From Bacteroidaceae bacterium (GTDB lineage Bacteria > Bacteroidota > Bacteroidia > Bacteroidales > Bacteroidaceae): DNA of 64,000 nucleotides. Both the position numbers and the translations under genes were made by a program. This document shows, piece after piece, positions 19,372-27,781 of this stretch. Each line of letters starts with the position of its first letter. Position 1 is the stretch's first letter. The stretch is from positions 1-64,000 of the forward strand of contig JAFQUE010000093.1 in assembly GCA_017408685.1 (NCBI GenBank), in the 5' to 3' direction. The notes below the pieces were generated by a model. The model did not search any database. It was not told the DNA's origin and saw nothing but the letters and a program-made list of their open reading frames with translations.

Positions 19372-20019
19372 ATGAACAAACACAACCTTACTGCAGAACT
19401 CATAAACTTCATCGAAGGTGAGATAATGCCCCGTTATGAAAGTTTTGACAAGGCGCACGACCGCAGGCATGCTTTCACGGTGATGTCTCAAAGCCTGCAA
19501 CTGTCACAGCATTACGATGTTAATGTTGCAATGGTGTACACAATTGCTGCATATCACGATTTGGGGTTATGCGAAGGGCGTGAAATACATCACATTGTGT
19601 CGGCGCGCATTGTACGCGAGGACGTGAGACTGAAGCAGTTCTTTACCCCGGAACAGATTGAAACCATTGCCTGTGCTGTGGAAGATCATCGTGCTTCTAA
19701 CACTCATGAACCACGTACGATATACGGCAAGATTATTGCCGAGGCTGACCGCATTATCGACCCATTGACAATAATGACCCGTACCGTGCAGTATGGATTG
19801 TCGCATTATCCGTCACTCACTAAAGAAGAACACATAGAACGTGCTGTATTGCACATTAAGGAAAAATACGGCAAGGGAGGATATCTTAAACTGTGGATTC
19901 CGCAGTCACCGAATGCAGCGCGCATGGAAGAGTTCCGCAAGGTAATCGACAACGAAGGGGTACTGCGCAGAAATCTTGAGGCAGTATATTGTGAAGAAGT
20001 CGGCGGTTGTGAAAAGTGA
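19372..20019 (+). CDS. HD domain-containing metal-dependent phosphohydrolase
   Basis: About 215 residues. The HD superfamily metal ligands are visible: His in DRRHAFTVMSQSL, the His-Asp pair in AAYHDLGLCEG, and the following IHHIVSARI and AVEDHRASN motifs. HD proteins of this size hydrolyse nucleotides or related phosphate compounds; the substrate cannot be told from sequence. The ATG at 19372 (MNKHNLTAEL) is chosen; ATG at 19360 and GTG at 19345 are in frame, but the latter lies within the rny terminator. No ribosome-binding site decides between them. It is convergent with mntP. Confidence 0.8.
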   Translation: MNKHNLTAELINFIEGEIMPRYESFDKAHDRRHAFTVMSQSLQLSQHYDVNVAMVYTIAAYHDLGLCEGREIHHIVSARIVREDVRLKQFFTPEQIETIACAVEDHRASNTHEPRTIYGKIIAEADRIIDPLTIMTRTVQYGLSHYPSLTKEEHIERAVLHIKEKYGKGGYLKLWIPQSPNAARMEEFRKVIDNEGVLRRNLEAVYCEEVGGCEK

Positions 20020-20022
20020 AAG

Positions 20023-20076
20023 GTGAAAGTTTTCTTCTCCTTTTTTCTTTCTCCTTTCTCCTTTCTTATTTTACCA
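20023..20076. repeat. pyrimidine-rich iterated spacer
   Basis: The 62 bases between the convergent HD and mntP genes consist mainly of iterated TTCTCC/TTTCTCC units (TTTCTTTCTCCTTTCTCC). No hairpin terminator is visible in it for either gene. Confidence 0.5.
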
Positions 20077-20081
20077 AATCT

Positions 20082-20654
20082 TCAGGCTATGTGCTCAATG
20101 AGCACCTTAATTCCAATGGCAATGAGTATAAGACCGCCCCATAATTCTGCACGCAAGCGTTCGGCAAAGGTTTTGCCGAACCGTACTCCAATCCATAGTC
20201 CAAGGGCTGTCATCAGCGAAGATACAATGCCTATGGCTGCAAGGGGGTATATGAGTGTCGTGAACGAGGTGTAACCCATGCAGGAGAAGGAAATTCCCAC
20301 CGCCAGCGCGTCAATGCTTGTTGCTATGGCCAAAGTAAATATGACCTTCATGCGCCGCGGGTTGAAACTCTTTGCCTCCTCTTCCTTGAATGAGTCCATA
20401 ATCATGCGCACACCAAGGATTCCAAGTATGCCGAATGCAATCCAATGGTCCACCTTCTCTATGAGTTCCCGGAATAGTTCGGCACCCAACCAGCCAAGCA
20501 ACGGGTTCAATGCCTGAAAAAAACCGAGGAGCAGCACCATTACGCTCATCTGCCTGGGTATAAACCGCTTGAAAATTATGCCGCTGGCCATTGAAACTGC
20601 AAAGCAGTCCATTGCGAGCGCCAGCGCCATGAGCCAAATTTCAATGTGTGTCAT
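20082..20654 (-). CDS. mntP: manganese efflux pump MntP
   Basis: A 190-residue membrane protein with six helices that exports Mn(II). The two symmetry-related motifs with conserved aspartates are present: ALALAMDCFAVSMASG (residues 10-25) and ATSIDALAVGISFS (about 111-124). The length is standard. In many bacteria mntP is controlled by a manganese riboswitch (yybP-ykoY), but the leader here is only about 15-20 bases and no such structure fits. Confidence 0.94.
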   Translation of the reverse strand: MTHIEIWLMALALAMDCFAVSMASGIIFKRFIPRQMSVMVLLLGFFQALNPLLGWLGAELFRELIEKVDHWIAFGILGILGVRMIMDSFKEEEAKSFNPRRMKVIFTLAIATSIDALAVGISFSCMGYTSFTTLIYPLAAIGIVSSLMTALGLWIGVRFGKTFAERLRAELWGGLILIAIGIKVLIEHIA

Positions 20655-20677
20655 ATGTGCCGAATCTGTTTCCTGTG

Positions 20678-20685
20678 CAAAGGTA
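20678..20685 (-). promoter_or_regulatory. -7 element of mntP
   Basis: On the minus strand TACCTTTG matches TAnnTTTG and lies 23 bases before the mntP start. No good TTTG box is found at 19-21 bases. Confidence 0.45.
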
Positions 20686-20754
20686 ATCCTTTTCTGTGAA
20701 TACCGGACACGCTTACTGCAAATTACTGTCTTTGCCTTAAAAAAAGCAAAAGCG

Positions 20755-20786
20755 GTTGCAAGAACAGAAAAAAGGAATTATCTTCG
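20755..20786 (+). promoter_or_regulatory. ssrA promoter
   Basis: GTTG (20755-20758), a 20-base spacer and TATCTTCG (20779-20786) match the Bacteroidetes consensus with one mismatch in each box. The expected start is a few bases before the mature tmRNA end at 20802. Confidence 0.65.
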
Positions 20787-20801
20787 CGAGCGGAATATAC
20801 C

Positions 20802-21196
20802 GGGGCTATCTGGATTTGACAGCGGGTAGAAAAGGTATGTAAGCACGCAGTGCCTCGTTGGTTCGCACTATAATCTGAGCCCGCAAACAATTATCTGGCA
20901 ACAATAACTACGCTCTTGCTGCTTAATCGAAGTATAGTAGATTAGCTTAATCCCGGCACCAGGTGCAGGGACAAGACATCACCCGGACGCTGTTGTTCCG
21001 AAGCAATCCGACAAGGTGGTGCAGGCAAATCGGGACTAACCGTTGCAAGCCTCAATGTAATGGCGACATTTTAGAGGATAAGGTACAGGTTGGCGGTCAC
21101 GGTCTTGCCTGTGCTCGAAAATCTCACCGATGACTAAGCGTGTAGAAAGCATATGGTTTCCCTGTTTGGACGAGGGTTCGACTCCCTCTAGCTCCA
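20802..21196 (+). ncRNA. ssrA: transfer-messenger RNA (tmRNA)
   Basis: A one-piece tmRNA of 395 bases that rescues stalled ribosomes. The tRNA-like ends pair (GGGGCTA with TAGCTCC, discriminator A), the T arm reads GAGGGTTCGACTCCCTC, and the 5' part begins GGGGCTATCTGGATTTGAC. The resume codon is GGC at 20897, and the tag reads GNNNYALAA followed by TAA at 20924-20926. The usual Bacteroidales tags are GENNYALAA or GETNYALAA, so position two is Asn here. No CCA is encoded. The promoter is directly upstream. Confidence 0.97.
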
Positions 21197-21209
21197 CTTT
21201 CTAAAAACT

Positions 21210-22514
21210 ATGTGTTGCGGCATGAGGACAATTGATGTAGGCATACTCCGTGCGCCACAGGTGACTTTTTCTTTTGTGGGTCGGTTCTTGTGTGGCAATG
21301 AATTGCATTCGGGCGAAAAATGCATTTCTGTTGAAGATGGAATGCTCAAATGCGATGAATCGATTTCCTCTTCTTTTCACTTTACCCCATCGGATAAGGA
21401 TTCTTGTTTTACGCTTCACGATGTGACTATTGGCGTTAATTTCCATTGGCAACGTAAGGAAGACCAGTGCTTTAAAGGAGAATTGCTGTTTATCGTCGAG
21501 GATGGCGAGGTACGTGCAATAAACCGTATCAATGTTGAAGATTATCTCGTGAGTGTGATATCAAGCGAGATGTCGGCGACCTCTTCGCCGGAATTCCTGA
21601 AGGCTCATGCCATAGTCTCGCGCAGTTGGCTCTATGCTCAACTGCATAGGAAGAATAAGGTCGTGCAAGGTGTGCTCGGTTGGGAAAACCGTGATGAACT
21701 GGTGCGTTGGTATGCGCGTGAAGACCACACTCTGTTTGACTTTTGTGCCGACGACCATTGCCAACGCTATCAAGGCATGACGCGGGCAGTCAACCCTAAT
21801 GTAGAGCGCGCTGTGGTTGAGACCGGTGGTCTTGTGCTGAAATATGCCGGTGAAGTATGTGATGCCCGTTTCAGCAAATGCTGCGGCGGTGTTACCGAAC
21901 GTTTCTCGGCCTGTTGGGAGAATGTCGATTACGATTATCTCAAGGCATTCAGGGATATTGAAGGTGACGCCGGATTGCCGGACCTGACAACAGAGGATGG
22001 TGCCCGCGAGTGGATAGAGGGTGCTCCGGAGTCATTCTGTTCGGCAAATGATACGGCTGTACTGTCGCAGGTGCTCAATGGGTATGACCGGGAGACAAAT
22101 GACTTTTACCGTTGGCGTGTCGAATATGGCATGGAAGAACTTTCTGCGCTTGTTAAAGAGCGTTCCGGGATTGATTTCGGTGAGATTGTCGACTTGCAGC
22201 CTGTTGAACGTGCAGCCTCGGGGCGCATTGTAAGGTTGCGTGTCGTGGGCAGCAAACGTACGGTTGTTGTGGGAAAGGAATTGGAGATAAGACGTTGGTT
22301 GTCAAAGTCTCATCTCTATAGTTCAGCCTTTGTTGTTGACAGAGTGGGAACCGGCAAATCGTTGCGCTTTGTGCTTAAAGGTGCAGGTTGGGGGCATGGC
22401 GTGGGGTTGTGCCAGATTGGTGCAGCCATGATGGGTGAAAAAGGCTACTCTCACAAGGATATTCTTCTCCACTATTATCCGGGTGCTACCATTGAGGATG
22501 TCTTCAGTCGATAA
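21210..22514 (+). CDS. SpoIID/LytB domain-containing protein
   Basis: A 434-residue protein of the SpoIID/LytB family, whose characterised members cut or help cut peptidoglycan glycan strands. The domain is recognised from INRINVEDYLVSVISSEM, SSPEFLKAHAIVSRSWLYAQ, RFSKCCGGVTERFS and the C-terminal AGWGHGVGLCQIGAAMMGEKG. The catalytic-type glutamate of the ISSEM motif is present. No signal peptide or membrane segment is evident at the N terminus (MCCGMRTIDVGILRAPQ), which is odd for a cell wall enzyme. The start is either 21210 or 21222. It begins 13 bases after the tmRNA. Confidence 0.85.
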   Translation: MCCGMRTIDVGILRAPQVTFSFVGRFLCGNELHSGEKCISVEDGMLKCDESISSSFHFTPSDKDSCFTLHDVTIGVNFHWQRKEDQCFKGELLFIVEDGEVRAINRINVEDYLVSVISSEMSATSSPEFLKAHAIVSRSWLYAQLHRKNKVVQGVLGWENRDELVRWYAREDHTLFDFCADDHCQRYQGMTRAVNPNVERAVVETGGLVLKYAGEVCDARFSKCCGGVTERFSACWENVDYDYLKAFRDIEGDAGLPDLTTEDGAREWIEGAPESFCSANDTAVLSQVLNGYDRETNDFYRWRVEYGMEELSALVKERSGIDFGEIVDLQPVERAASGRIVRLRVVGSKRTVVVGKELEIRRWLSKSHLYSSAFVVDRVGTGKSLRFVLKGAGWGHGVGLCQIGAAMMGEKGYSHKDILLHYYPGATIEDVFSR

Positions 22515-22528
22515 TTTTTGATTTTTCT

Positions 22529-22550
22529 CGGCCGGTCTGCCGTGTTTTTT
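22529..22550 (+). terminator. weak hairpin with T tract after the SpoIID gene
   Basis: CGGC (22529-22532) and GCCG (22539-22542) form a 4-bp stem followed by TGTTTTTT. It is weak but placed 14 bases after the stop codon. Confidence 0.3.
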
Positions 22551-22603
22551 CTATTCTGTTGTTTATTTCGTGCTAATGTGTCGGTGAAACGATTTTTTTT
22601 GAG

Positions 22604-22611
22604 TATATTTG
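22604..22611 (+). promoter_or_regulatory. -7 element upstream of the polysaccharide locus
   Basis: TATATTTG matches TAnnTTTG exactly; the position 20 bases upstream reads GTCG, not TTTG. It would give a leader of about 115 bases before the export gene, long enough to hold control signals such as those in Bacteroides capsule operons. No gene encoding an UpxY-like antiterminator is in the window. Confidence 0.45.
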
Positions 22612-22734
22612 CGGTAACTGTGACATAGACTGCAAATGTCGTATAATCACACAATAATCAGTAATAAAAATAGTTATTATATAAAATGTATTGAATTGGT
22701 ATATCCGATATAGTTAATGGTAAAAAATCTAAAG

Positions 22735-25239
22735 ATGAAAAAACATATATTTCTGCTTTTTGCTTTAATACTTTCATGTAATTGTGCTTTTGCCCAGAAG
22801 ATGACCGACGAACAGGTTATACAGGTTGTCATGGCCGAGAAACAAAAGGGTAGTGATGAAAATACAATAGCAAAGACGTTATTGCAACGGGGCGTAACTC
22901 CTGCGCAGTTGCGAAGAATAAAGGCCAAATATGAGAAAGAACAGAGCGGCTTGGGTACTGTCGATATTTCTGGTATACGCAGGAATAGGAATGATGAGGA
23001 TGGGAAACCGTCTCGCGAAGGCGAGAATTTTATGCTCAAGGATGGTCGGGTGAAATATGGCAATAAGATACAGCAGGGTATGTTGCAGGACGAAATGTCG
23101 TTCCTTGACATCGATTCCGTAATGTACTACAAGAATATGTTGAAGGACAAGGAAGGTGTCTTCGGCCGTAATCTCTTCAATAATGAAATGTTGACTTTCG
23201 AACCGGCGATGAATATCCCGATTCCTGCAGATTATGTTCTTGGTGCCGGTGACCAGGTGATAATAGACATCTGGGGTGCTTCACAGCAGAGCATAGAGGG
23301 CGAGATTTCCCCCGATGGGTATATCGTGGTGGAAGGTGTAGGTCCCATAAGGCTTTCAGGCCTTACTGTCGCAGTCGCAAATGAACATGTCAAAGAGGTG
23401 CTTGGTGAGTCATACGGCGGTTCGTCAATAACACTTACAGTCGGCAGTATACGTAATGTCAAAGTCGAAATAGTAGGTGATGTCGTTGCTCCCGGTTCAT
23501 ACACATTGAGTGCGCTATCGACACTGTTCAATGCCTTGTACAATGCCGGAGGTATAAATGAAATGGGTACCCTGCGCGATATAAAAGTCTTCAGGAACGG
23601 CAAACAGGTTGCCGGCATAGACGTGTACGATTATATTGTCAATGGCAACAATACTGGTAATGTACGTCTGCAGGATAATGACCTTATCATTGTGGGACCT
23701 TATGAGGCAATAGTAAACATCCAGGGTAAGGTAAAACGTCCGATGAGGTATGAAATGAAGAGCGATGAACCTCTCTCAAGGCTCATTTCATATGTCGGAG
23801 GGTTTACGGGTGATGCATATACCAAGAATATCAGGGTTATAAGGAAAAGTGGCAGGGAATACTCTGTCCACACTGTTGATAAGGACGCTTTTGCTTCATT
23901 CAAACTTGCCGATGGCGATTCGATATATGTAGACTCCATTATACCCCGTTTCTCCAATATGGTTGAGGTAAAGGGTGCAGTGTTCCATCCGGGGATGTAT
24001 GAAATAGGCAATGGTATCAATACCGTGTATGAGCTCATTGAGGCGGCCGACGGTTTGTGTGAAGATGCTTTCACTGCACGCGCAGTAATGCACCGCAGAA
24101 AAGCCGACAGACGTCTCGAAGTGCTTGCGGTAGATGTCGAAGGAATCATGAACGGCGCAGTTCCTGATATCGAACTCCGTAAGGAGGATGTGCTTTTCAT
24201 TCCATCGATAGAGGAAATGCGTGGCGAGGAGACTCTGAAAATCTCCGGCGAGGTGAACTATCCGGGAACATATGAATATGCCGACAATACCACTCTTGAA
24301 GACTTTGTCCTTCAGGCAGGCGGGTTGACGAACCTGGCATCAACCGTAAAGGTGGATGTGTACCGTCGGGTATATGATGCAAAGGCCATTGCCGAATGCG
24401 ATACAATAACGGAATGCTATAGTTTTGCTATCAAGGATGGTTTTGTGGTAGATGGTACAGCCGGTTTTATTCTGAGTCCATTCGATGAGGTACATGTACG
24501 CAAGAGTCCTGTGAATTCTTCAACCATGAGTGTGACTGTAGAAGGCGCAGTGAATTTTGCCGGTGATTATGCAATGTATAACAGGCATTACAAGTTGAGC
24601 GACCTCATAAATGCAGCCGGCGGTCTTTCTGAATTCGCTTATCCCGAGGGCGCCCGCCTTTATCGCAGGATGACAGAAGAAGAGCGTGCACAGCGTGAGA
24701 GCGTAATGAAACTCTCCCAAATTCAGATGTATGAAGAGAGTTTGAACTCTGAAAAGGAATATGACATAACGCTGGCCGATTCATTGATGAACATGAAACT
24801 GAAGTTGGGTGATGTATATCCGGTGGCAATAAATCTTGAAAAAGCCATTGCGAAACCCGGTTCGCCCGAAGATATAGTGTTGCGTGAAGGTGACCACCTC
24901 TCTGTGCCGCAATATACATCTACAGTAAAGATAAGCGGCGAGGTGCGTTATCCCATAACCATCAATTATAAGAAAGGAGAGAAGTTGAGTTATTATATTA
25001 AGCGGGCCGGTGGTTATACCGACAGGGCCAAGAAAGGCGATGTGTATGCCATTTACATGAACGGTGGTGTGAACGAAGTCTCCAAATATTCAAGCAAGGA
25101 TATCAAGCCCGGATGTGAGATTGTGGTCCCGACCAAGAGCGCTTTCAATAAACTTACTACAACCGAAGTCTTGGCTATCAGTTCATCTACAGCGTCAATA
25201 GCTACTATGATAGTTACTTTGGTTAATATGTTGAAGTAA
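22735..25239 (+). CDS. polysaccharide export protein with six SLBB repeats (Wza-like)
   Basis: An 834-residue outer-membrane polysaccharide exporter. The signal peptide (MKKHIFLLFALILSCNCAFAQ) may be cut either after AFA by signal peptidase I or at a weak lipobox cysteine. The Poly_export domain lies at about residues 165-240 (AGDQVIIDIWG). Six SLBB repeats follow, each with the pattern 'GxVxxPGxY ... L..L...AGG', beginning with GDVVAPGSY, GKVKRPMRY, GAVFHPGMY, GEVNYPGTY, GAVNFAGDY and GEVRYPITI. A hydrophobic C-terminal segment (about 815-834) could span the outer membrane, as in Wza. The ATG at 22735 is used because residues before it do not fit a signal peptide. It heads the locus. Confidence 0.92.
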   Translation: MKKHIFLLFALILSCNCAFAQKMTDEQVIQVVMAEKQKGSDENTIAKTLLQRGVTPAQLRRIKAKYEKEQSGLGTVDISGIRRNRNDEDGKPSREGENFMLKDGRVKYGNKIQQGMLQDEMSFLDIDSVMYYKNMLKDKEGVFGRNLFNNEMLTFEPAMNIPIPADYVLGAGDQVIIDIWGASQQSIEGEISPDGYIVVEGVGPIRLSGLTVAVANEHVKEVLGESYGGSSITLTVGSIRNVKVEIVGDVVAPGSYTLSALSTLFNALYNAGGINEMGTLRDIKVFRNGKQVAGIDVYDYIVNGNNTGNVRLQDNDLIIVGPYEAIVNIQGKVKRPMRYEMKSDEPLSRLISYVGGFTGDAYTKNIRVIRKSGREYSVHTVDKDAFASFKLADGDSIYVDSIIPRFSNMVEVKGAVFHPGMYEIGNGINTVYELIEAADGLCEDAFTARAVMHRRKADRRLEVLAVDVEGIMNGAVPDIELRKEDVLFIPSIEEMRGEETLKISGEVNYPGTYEYADNTTLEDFVLQAGGLTNLASTVKVDVYRRVYDAKAIAECDTITECYSFAIKDGFVVDGTAGFILSPFDEVHVRKSPVNSSTMSVTVEGAVNFAGDYAMYNRHYKLSDLINAAGGLSEFAYPEGARLYRRMTEEERAQRESVMKLSQIQMYEESLNSEKEYDITLADSLMNMKLKLGDVYPVAINLEKAIAKPGSPEDIVLREGDHLSVPQYTSTVKISGEVRYPITINYKKGEKLSYYIKRAGGYTDRAKKGDVYAIYMNGGVNEVSKYSSKDIKPGCEIVVPTKSAFNKLTTTEVLAISSSTASIATMIVTLVNMLK

Positions 25240-25442
25240 CAGGTGTGGCTTGTGAAACGCTGTCCCTGGCAGTCTGCCCTATACCGGAGTAGGCTGCATA
25301 AACAGGAAAGCGCTTCTTGTGCTATGTGCCATGGAATATGTGTTACTCATTCCTGTCCACGATGTTTAAGTTATACAAGCGGTCTCAGGTATAACCTTAT
25401 AAAATGGTAATGGTTAAAGTATAAACTAAAATAAGTCTTTGT

Positions 25443-26495
25443 ATGGAAGATAAGAATAATGGTGGTATAATAGAGATACTCCTGCTGTTGTGGTCCAGAA
25501 AAAAGCAACTGCTGATAAACTGTTTTATAGGAGGAGTGTTGGCTATAATAGTTGCGTTCAGTATCCCAAAGCAGTATACTTCAACATCTGTCTTGGCCCC
25601 AGAGTTCTCTTCGTCTGCGTCTCTTCCGGGCGGTCTTGGTGCCTTGGCATCCATGGCCGGTGTAAATATCGGTGGAAACATGTCGGATGACGCATTCTAT
25701 CCCGAACTTTACCCCCAGATAGTCTCTTCTACGCCTTTTCTCTCAGAGATACTCCTAATGCAGGTGAAGTCGCAGGACGACGAGATTGAGACAACCTTGT
25801 ACGAGTATCTCCTCCGGCACCAGAGAAATCCCTGGTGGACTGCAATTTATTCTGTACCATTGGAACTCATAACCGGTGACAGCAAGGAAGCCCATATCAA
25901 TGGTCTTGATACCCGTGAGTGCTTCAGCCCATCGAAACAGCAGTTCAAGATACTTACTGCGCTTGACGACCGCATAGGCATTTCGGTTGACAAAGGAAAC
26001 AATGTAATTACCATAGATGTGACTATGCAGGACCCCAAGATTGCGGCCATTGTAGCGAATGCAGTCTCGGAGAAGTTGCAGGAATATGTCGAGAAATATC
26101 GCTCGGCCAAGGCTCGCAAGGATTTGGAGTATGCCGAGGTTCTTTACACGGCTGCAGGGGCCAAGTACCGCGAAGCGCAGGACGCCTATGCAAACTATGC
26201 AAACAGTCACCAGAACATAAAGAACGTAATGTACCAGATAGAACTTGACCACTTGTCGAACGAGAAGGACCTTGCCTTCGGAGTCTATTCGCAGATAGCA
26301 CAGAACTTGGAAATGGCCCGTGCGCGCGTCCAGGAACAGACGCCCGTGTGTGTGGTCATGCAGCCTGCCTATGTGCCGGTAAAGGCTTCGTCGCCCAAAA
26401 AGATACTGATGGGGCTGCTATATGTCTTCCTCGCATTCTTCGGGACGTCTGTGTGGATAATACTAAAGAACCGTATGTCAGGCGAAAAGGAGTGA
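25443..26495 (+). CDS. Wzz/chain length determinant family protein
   Basis: A 350-residue polysaccharide copolymerase. It has an N-terminal helix (residues 24-41, LLINCFIGGVLAIIVAFS) followed by the Wzz motif region PKQYTSTSVLAPE, a long helical periplasmic domain, and a C-terminal helix (about 322-340) after PVKASSPKKILMG, the proline-rich motif next to the second membrane segment. No C-terminal tyrosine kinase domain is fused, so chain-length control here lacks a BY-kinase in cis. It follows the export gene after 203 bases with no recognisable feature between them. Confidence 0.9.
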   Translation: MEDKNNGGIIEILLLLWSRKKQLLINCFIGGVLAIIVAFSIPKQYTSTSVLAPEFSSSASLPGGLGALASMAGVNIGGNMSDDAFYPELYPQIVSSTPFLSEILLMQVKSQDDEIETTLYEYLLRHQRNPWWTAIYSVPLELITGDSKEAHINGLDTRECFSPSKQQFKILTALDDRIGISVDKGNNVITIDVTMQDPKIAAIVANAVSEKLQEYVEKYRSAKARKDLEYAEVLYTAAGAKYREAQDAYANYANSHQNIKNVMYQIELDHLSNEKDLAFGVYSQIAQNLEMARARVQEQTPVCVVMQPAYVPVKASSPKKILMGLLYVFLAFFGTSVWIILKNRMSGEKE

Positions 26496-26521
26496 CAAGT
26501 ATACGGTAACCGGTAAATGGT

Positions 26522-27781
26522 ATGGGTGGTTTTCAGGACATAGTGATATGTGTGGTGTTCCTGCTTGAGGTAGTCTTGCTCTCTTATCTGGAGATAAAGG
26601 CATGGAAAACCATATACACCCCCCTTAACATTCTTATGCTTCCATATGTGATGATATTGCTCCTTTCAATATCCATTTCGGGTAATATGGGTTTCGTGGA
26701 GTTCCATTATCCCAGCATAGTAATATGGTGCTGCGGTCTGTTGCTCTTTGCGATACCGAGCATGGTACTTTCGTGTGTGGTGCAGAAAGCTGGGGTAAGC
26801 CTTGAAGGCCGTCTACGGGATGATGGCGGTATGCCTGGAGTGTTGGTGTTTATTGCAGTTGCAGTTATCATGCTCTTTGCTTTCCGTTTTTACTCCATGC
26901 TTGGCGGTGCGCACCCGCTTGCCTCTGATGAGTTTGGCGAGGAATTCGCCGGAAAGGGGTTCTGGGGTCATCTCAGACAATTAGCCCTGCCAATCCTCAT
27001 AATGGCAATATATTATGTCGGTAAGGGGAGAATGTGGCTGTGGTTCATTATTGTACCTATAATAGCAGTGGCATTCCTCTACCAGGTCAAGGGTTGGGTC
27101 ATCATACCTTGCCTTTCGGGTATCATGCTAAGGCTGTATACGGGAAAGACCAGACTCACGCTGAGTGTTATGCTATATGTCATCATTGGGGCACTGCTGA
27201 TTTTTGCCGCTTCTTATGTCCTGGCGTTGACTGTGGGTGAAGACAAAGAGCTGGGCGAGGATGTGATATTCTTTATCTTCAGGAATATTGTCCACTATCT
27301 GACAAGCGGTGTTTTGGGTCTGAGCGTGGATATGCAGAACGGTTTTCCTGATGTTGGCGGCTTTGAAATGCTTGTTTCCCAGGTTGTTAACCTCTTTAAT
27401 GTGGTAACCGGTAATGACGATCTCATTATACCCCTGAATGAACTGTACTACAATACAGGCTTTAATTTAACAAATGTCAGGAGTTTCTTCGGTACAATAT
27501 ATATAAATACCGGTTATCTTTCATTTACTCTTCTGGTCCTGTTCATAAGTACCTGTATGTACCTTCTGAAAATTGCAACCCTGAAGTGTGGCAATCTGTT
27601 CATGTATACAATATATTTCTTTGAGTGCGGGCTGTTGTTCATGGGATGGTTCGACTACTATTTTGCGAGTCTTACGGCACTTGAACTGCCGTGCATAATA
27701 CTTGTCTTCTGGTTTATTGTCTATATTCTCCCGGGTCGGCGTGCTGGGAACAAGTCCGCCCAAACTGTAATGTCAGCATGA
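26522..27781 (+). CDS. oligosaccharide repeat unit polymerase (Wzy-like)
   Basis: A 419-residue inner-membrane protein with roughly ten hydrophobic helices and a large loop before the last few (about residues 275-315, GFPDVGGFEMLVSQ), typical of Wzy polymerases, which join lipid-linked repeat units in the periplasm. Wzy proteins are very diverse, so the call rests on topology and position between Wzz and Wzx. Its stop overlaps the next start (ATGA at 27778-27781). Confidence 0.75.
   Translation: MGGFQDIVICVVFLLEVVLLSYLEIKAWKTIYTPLNILMLPYVMILLLSISISGNMGFVEFHYPSIVIWCCGLLLFAIPSMVLSCVVQKAGVSLEGRLRDDGGMPGVLVFIAVAVIMLFAFRFYSMLGGAHPLASDEFGEEFAGKGFWGHLRQLALPILIMAIYYVGKGRMWLWFIIVPIIAVAFLYQVKGWVIIPCLSGIMLRLYTGKTRLTLSVMLYVIIGALLIFAASYVLALTVGEDKELGEDVIFFIFRNIVHYLTSGVLGLSVDMQNGFPDVGGFEMLVSQVVNLFNVVTGNDDLIIPLNELYYNTGFNLTNVRSFFGTIYINTGYLSFTLLVLFISTCMYLLKIATLKCGNLFMYTIYFFECGLLFMGWFDYYFASLTALELPCIILVFWFIVYILPGRRAGNKSAQTVMSA

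Noticed and set aside
20655..20800. Manganese riboswitch (yybP-ykoY) upstream of mntP
   Set aside because: The leader after the -7 element is under 25 bases and no paired helices of the right size are visible.
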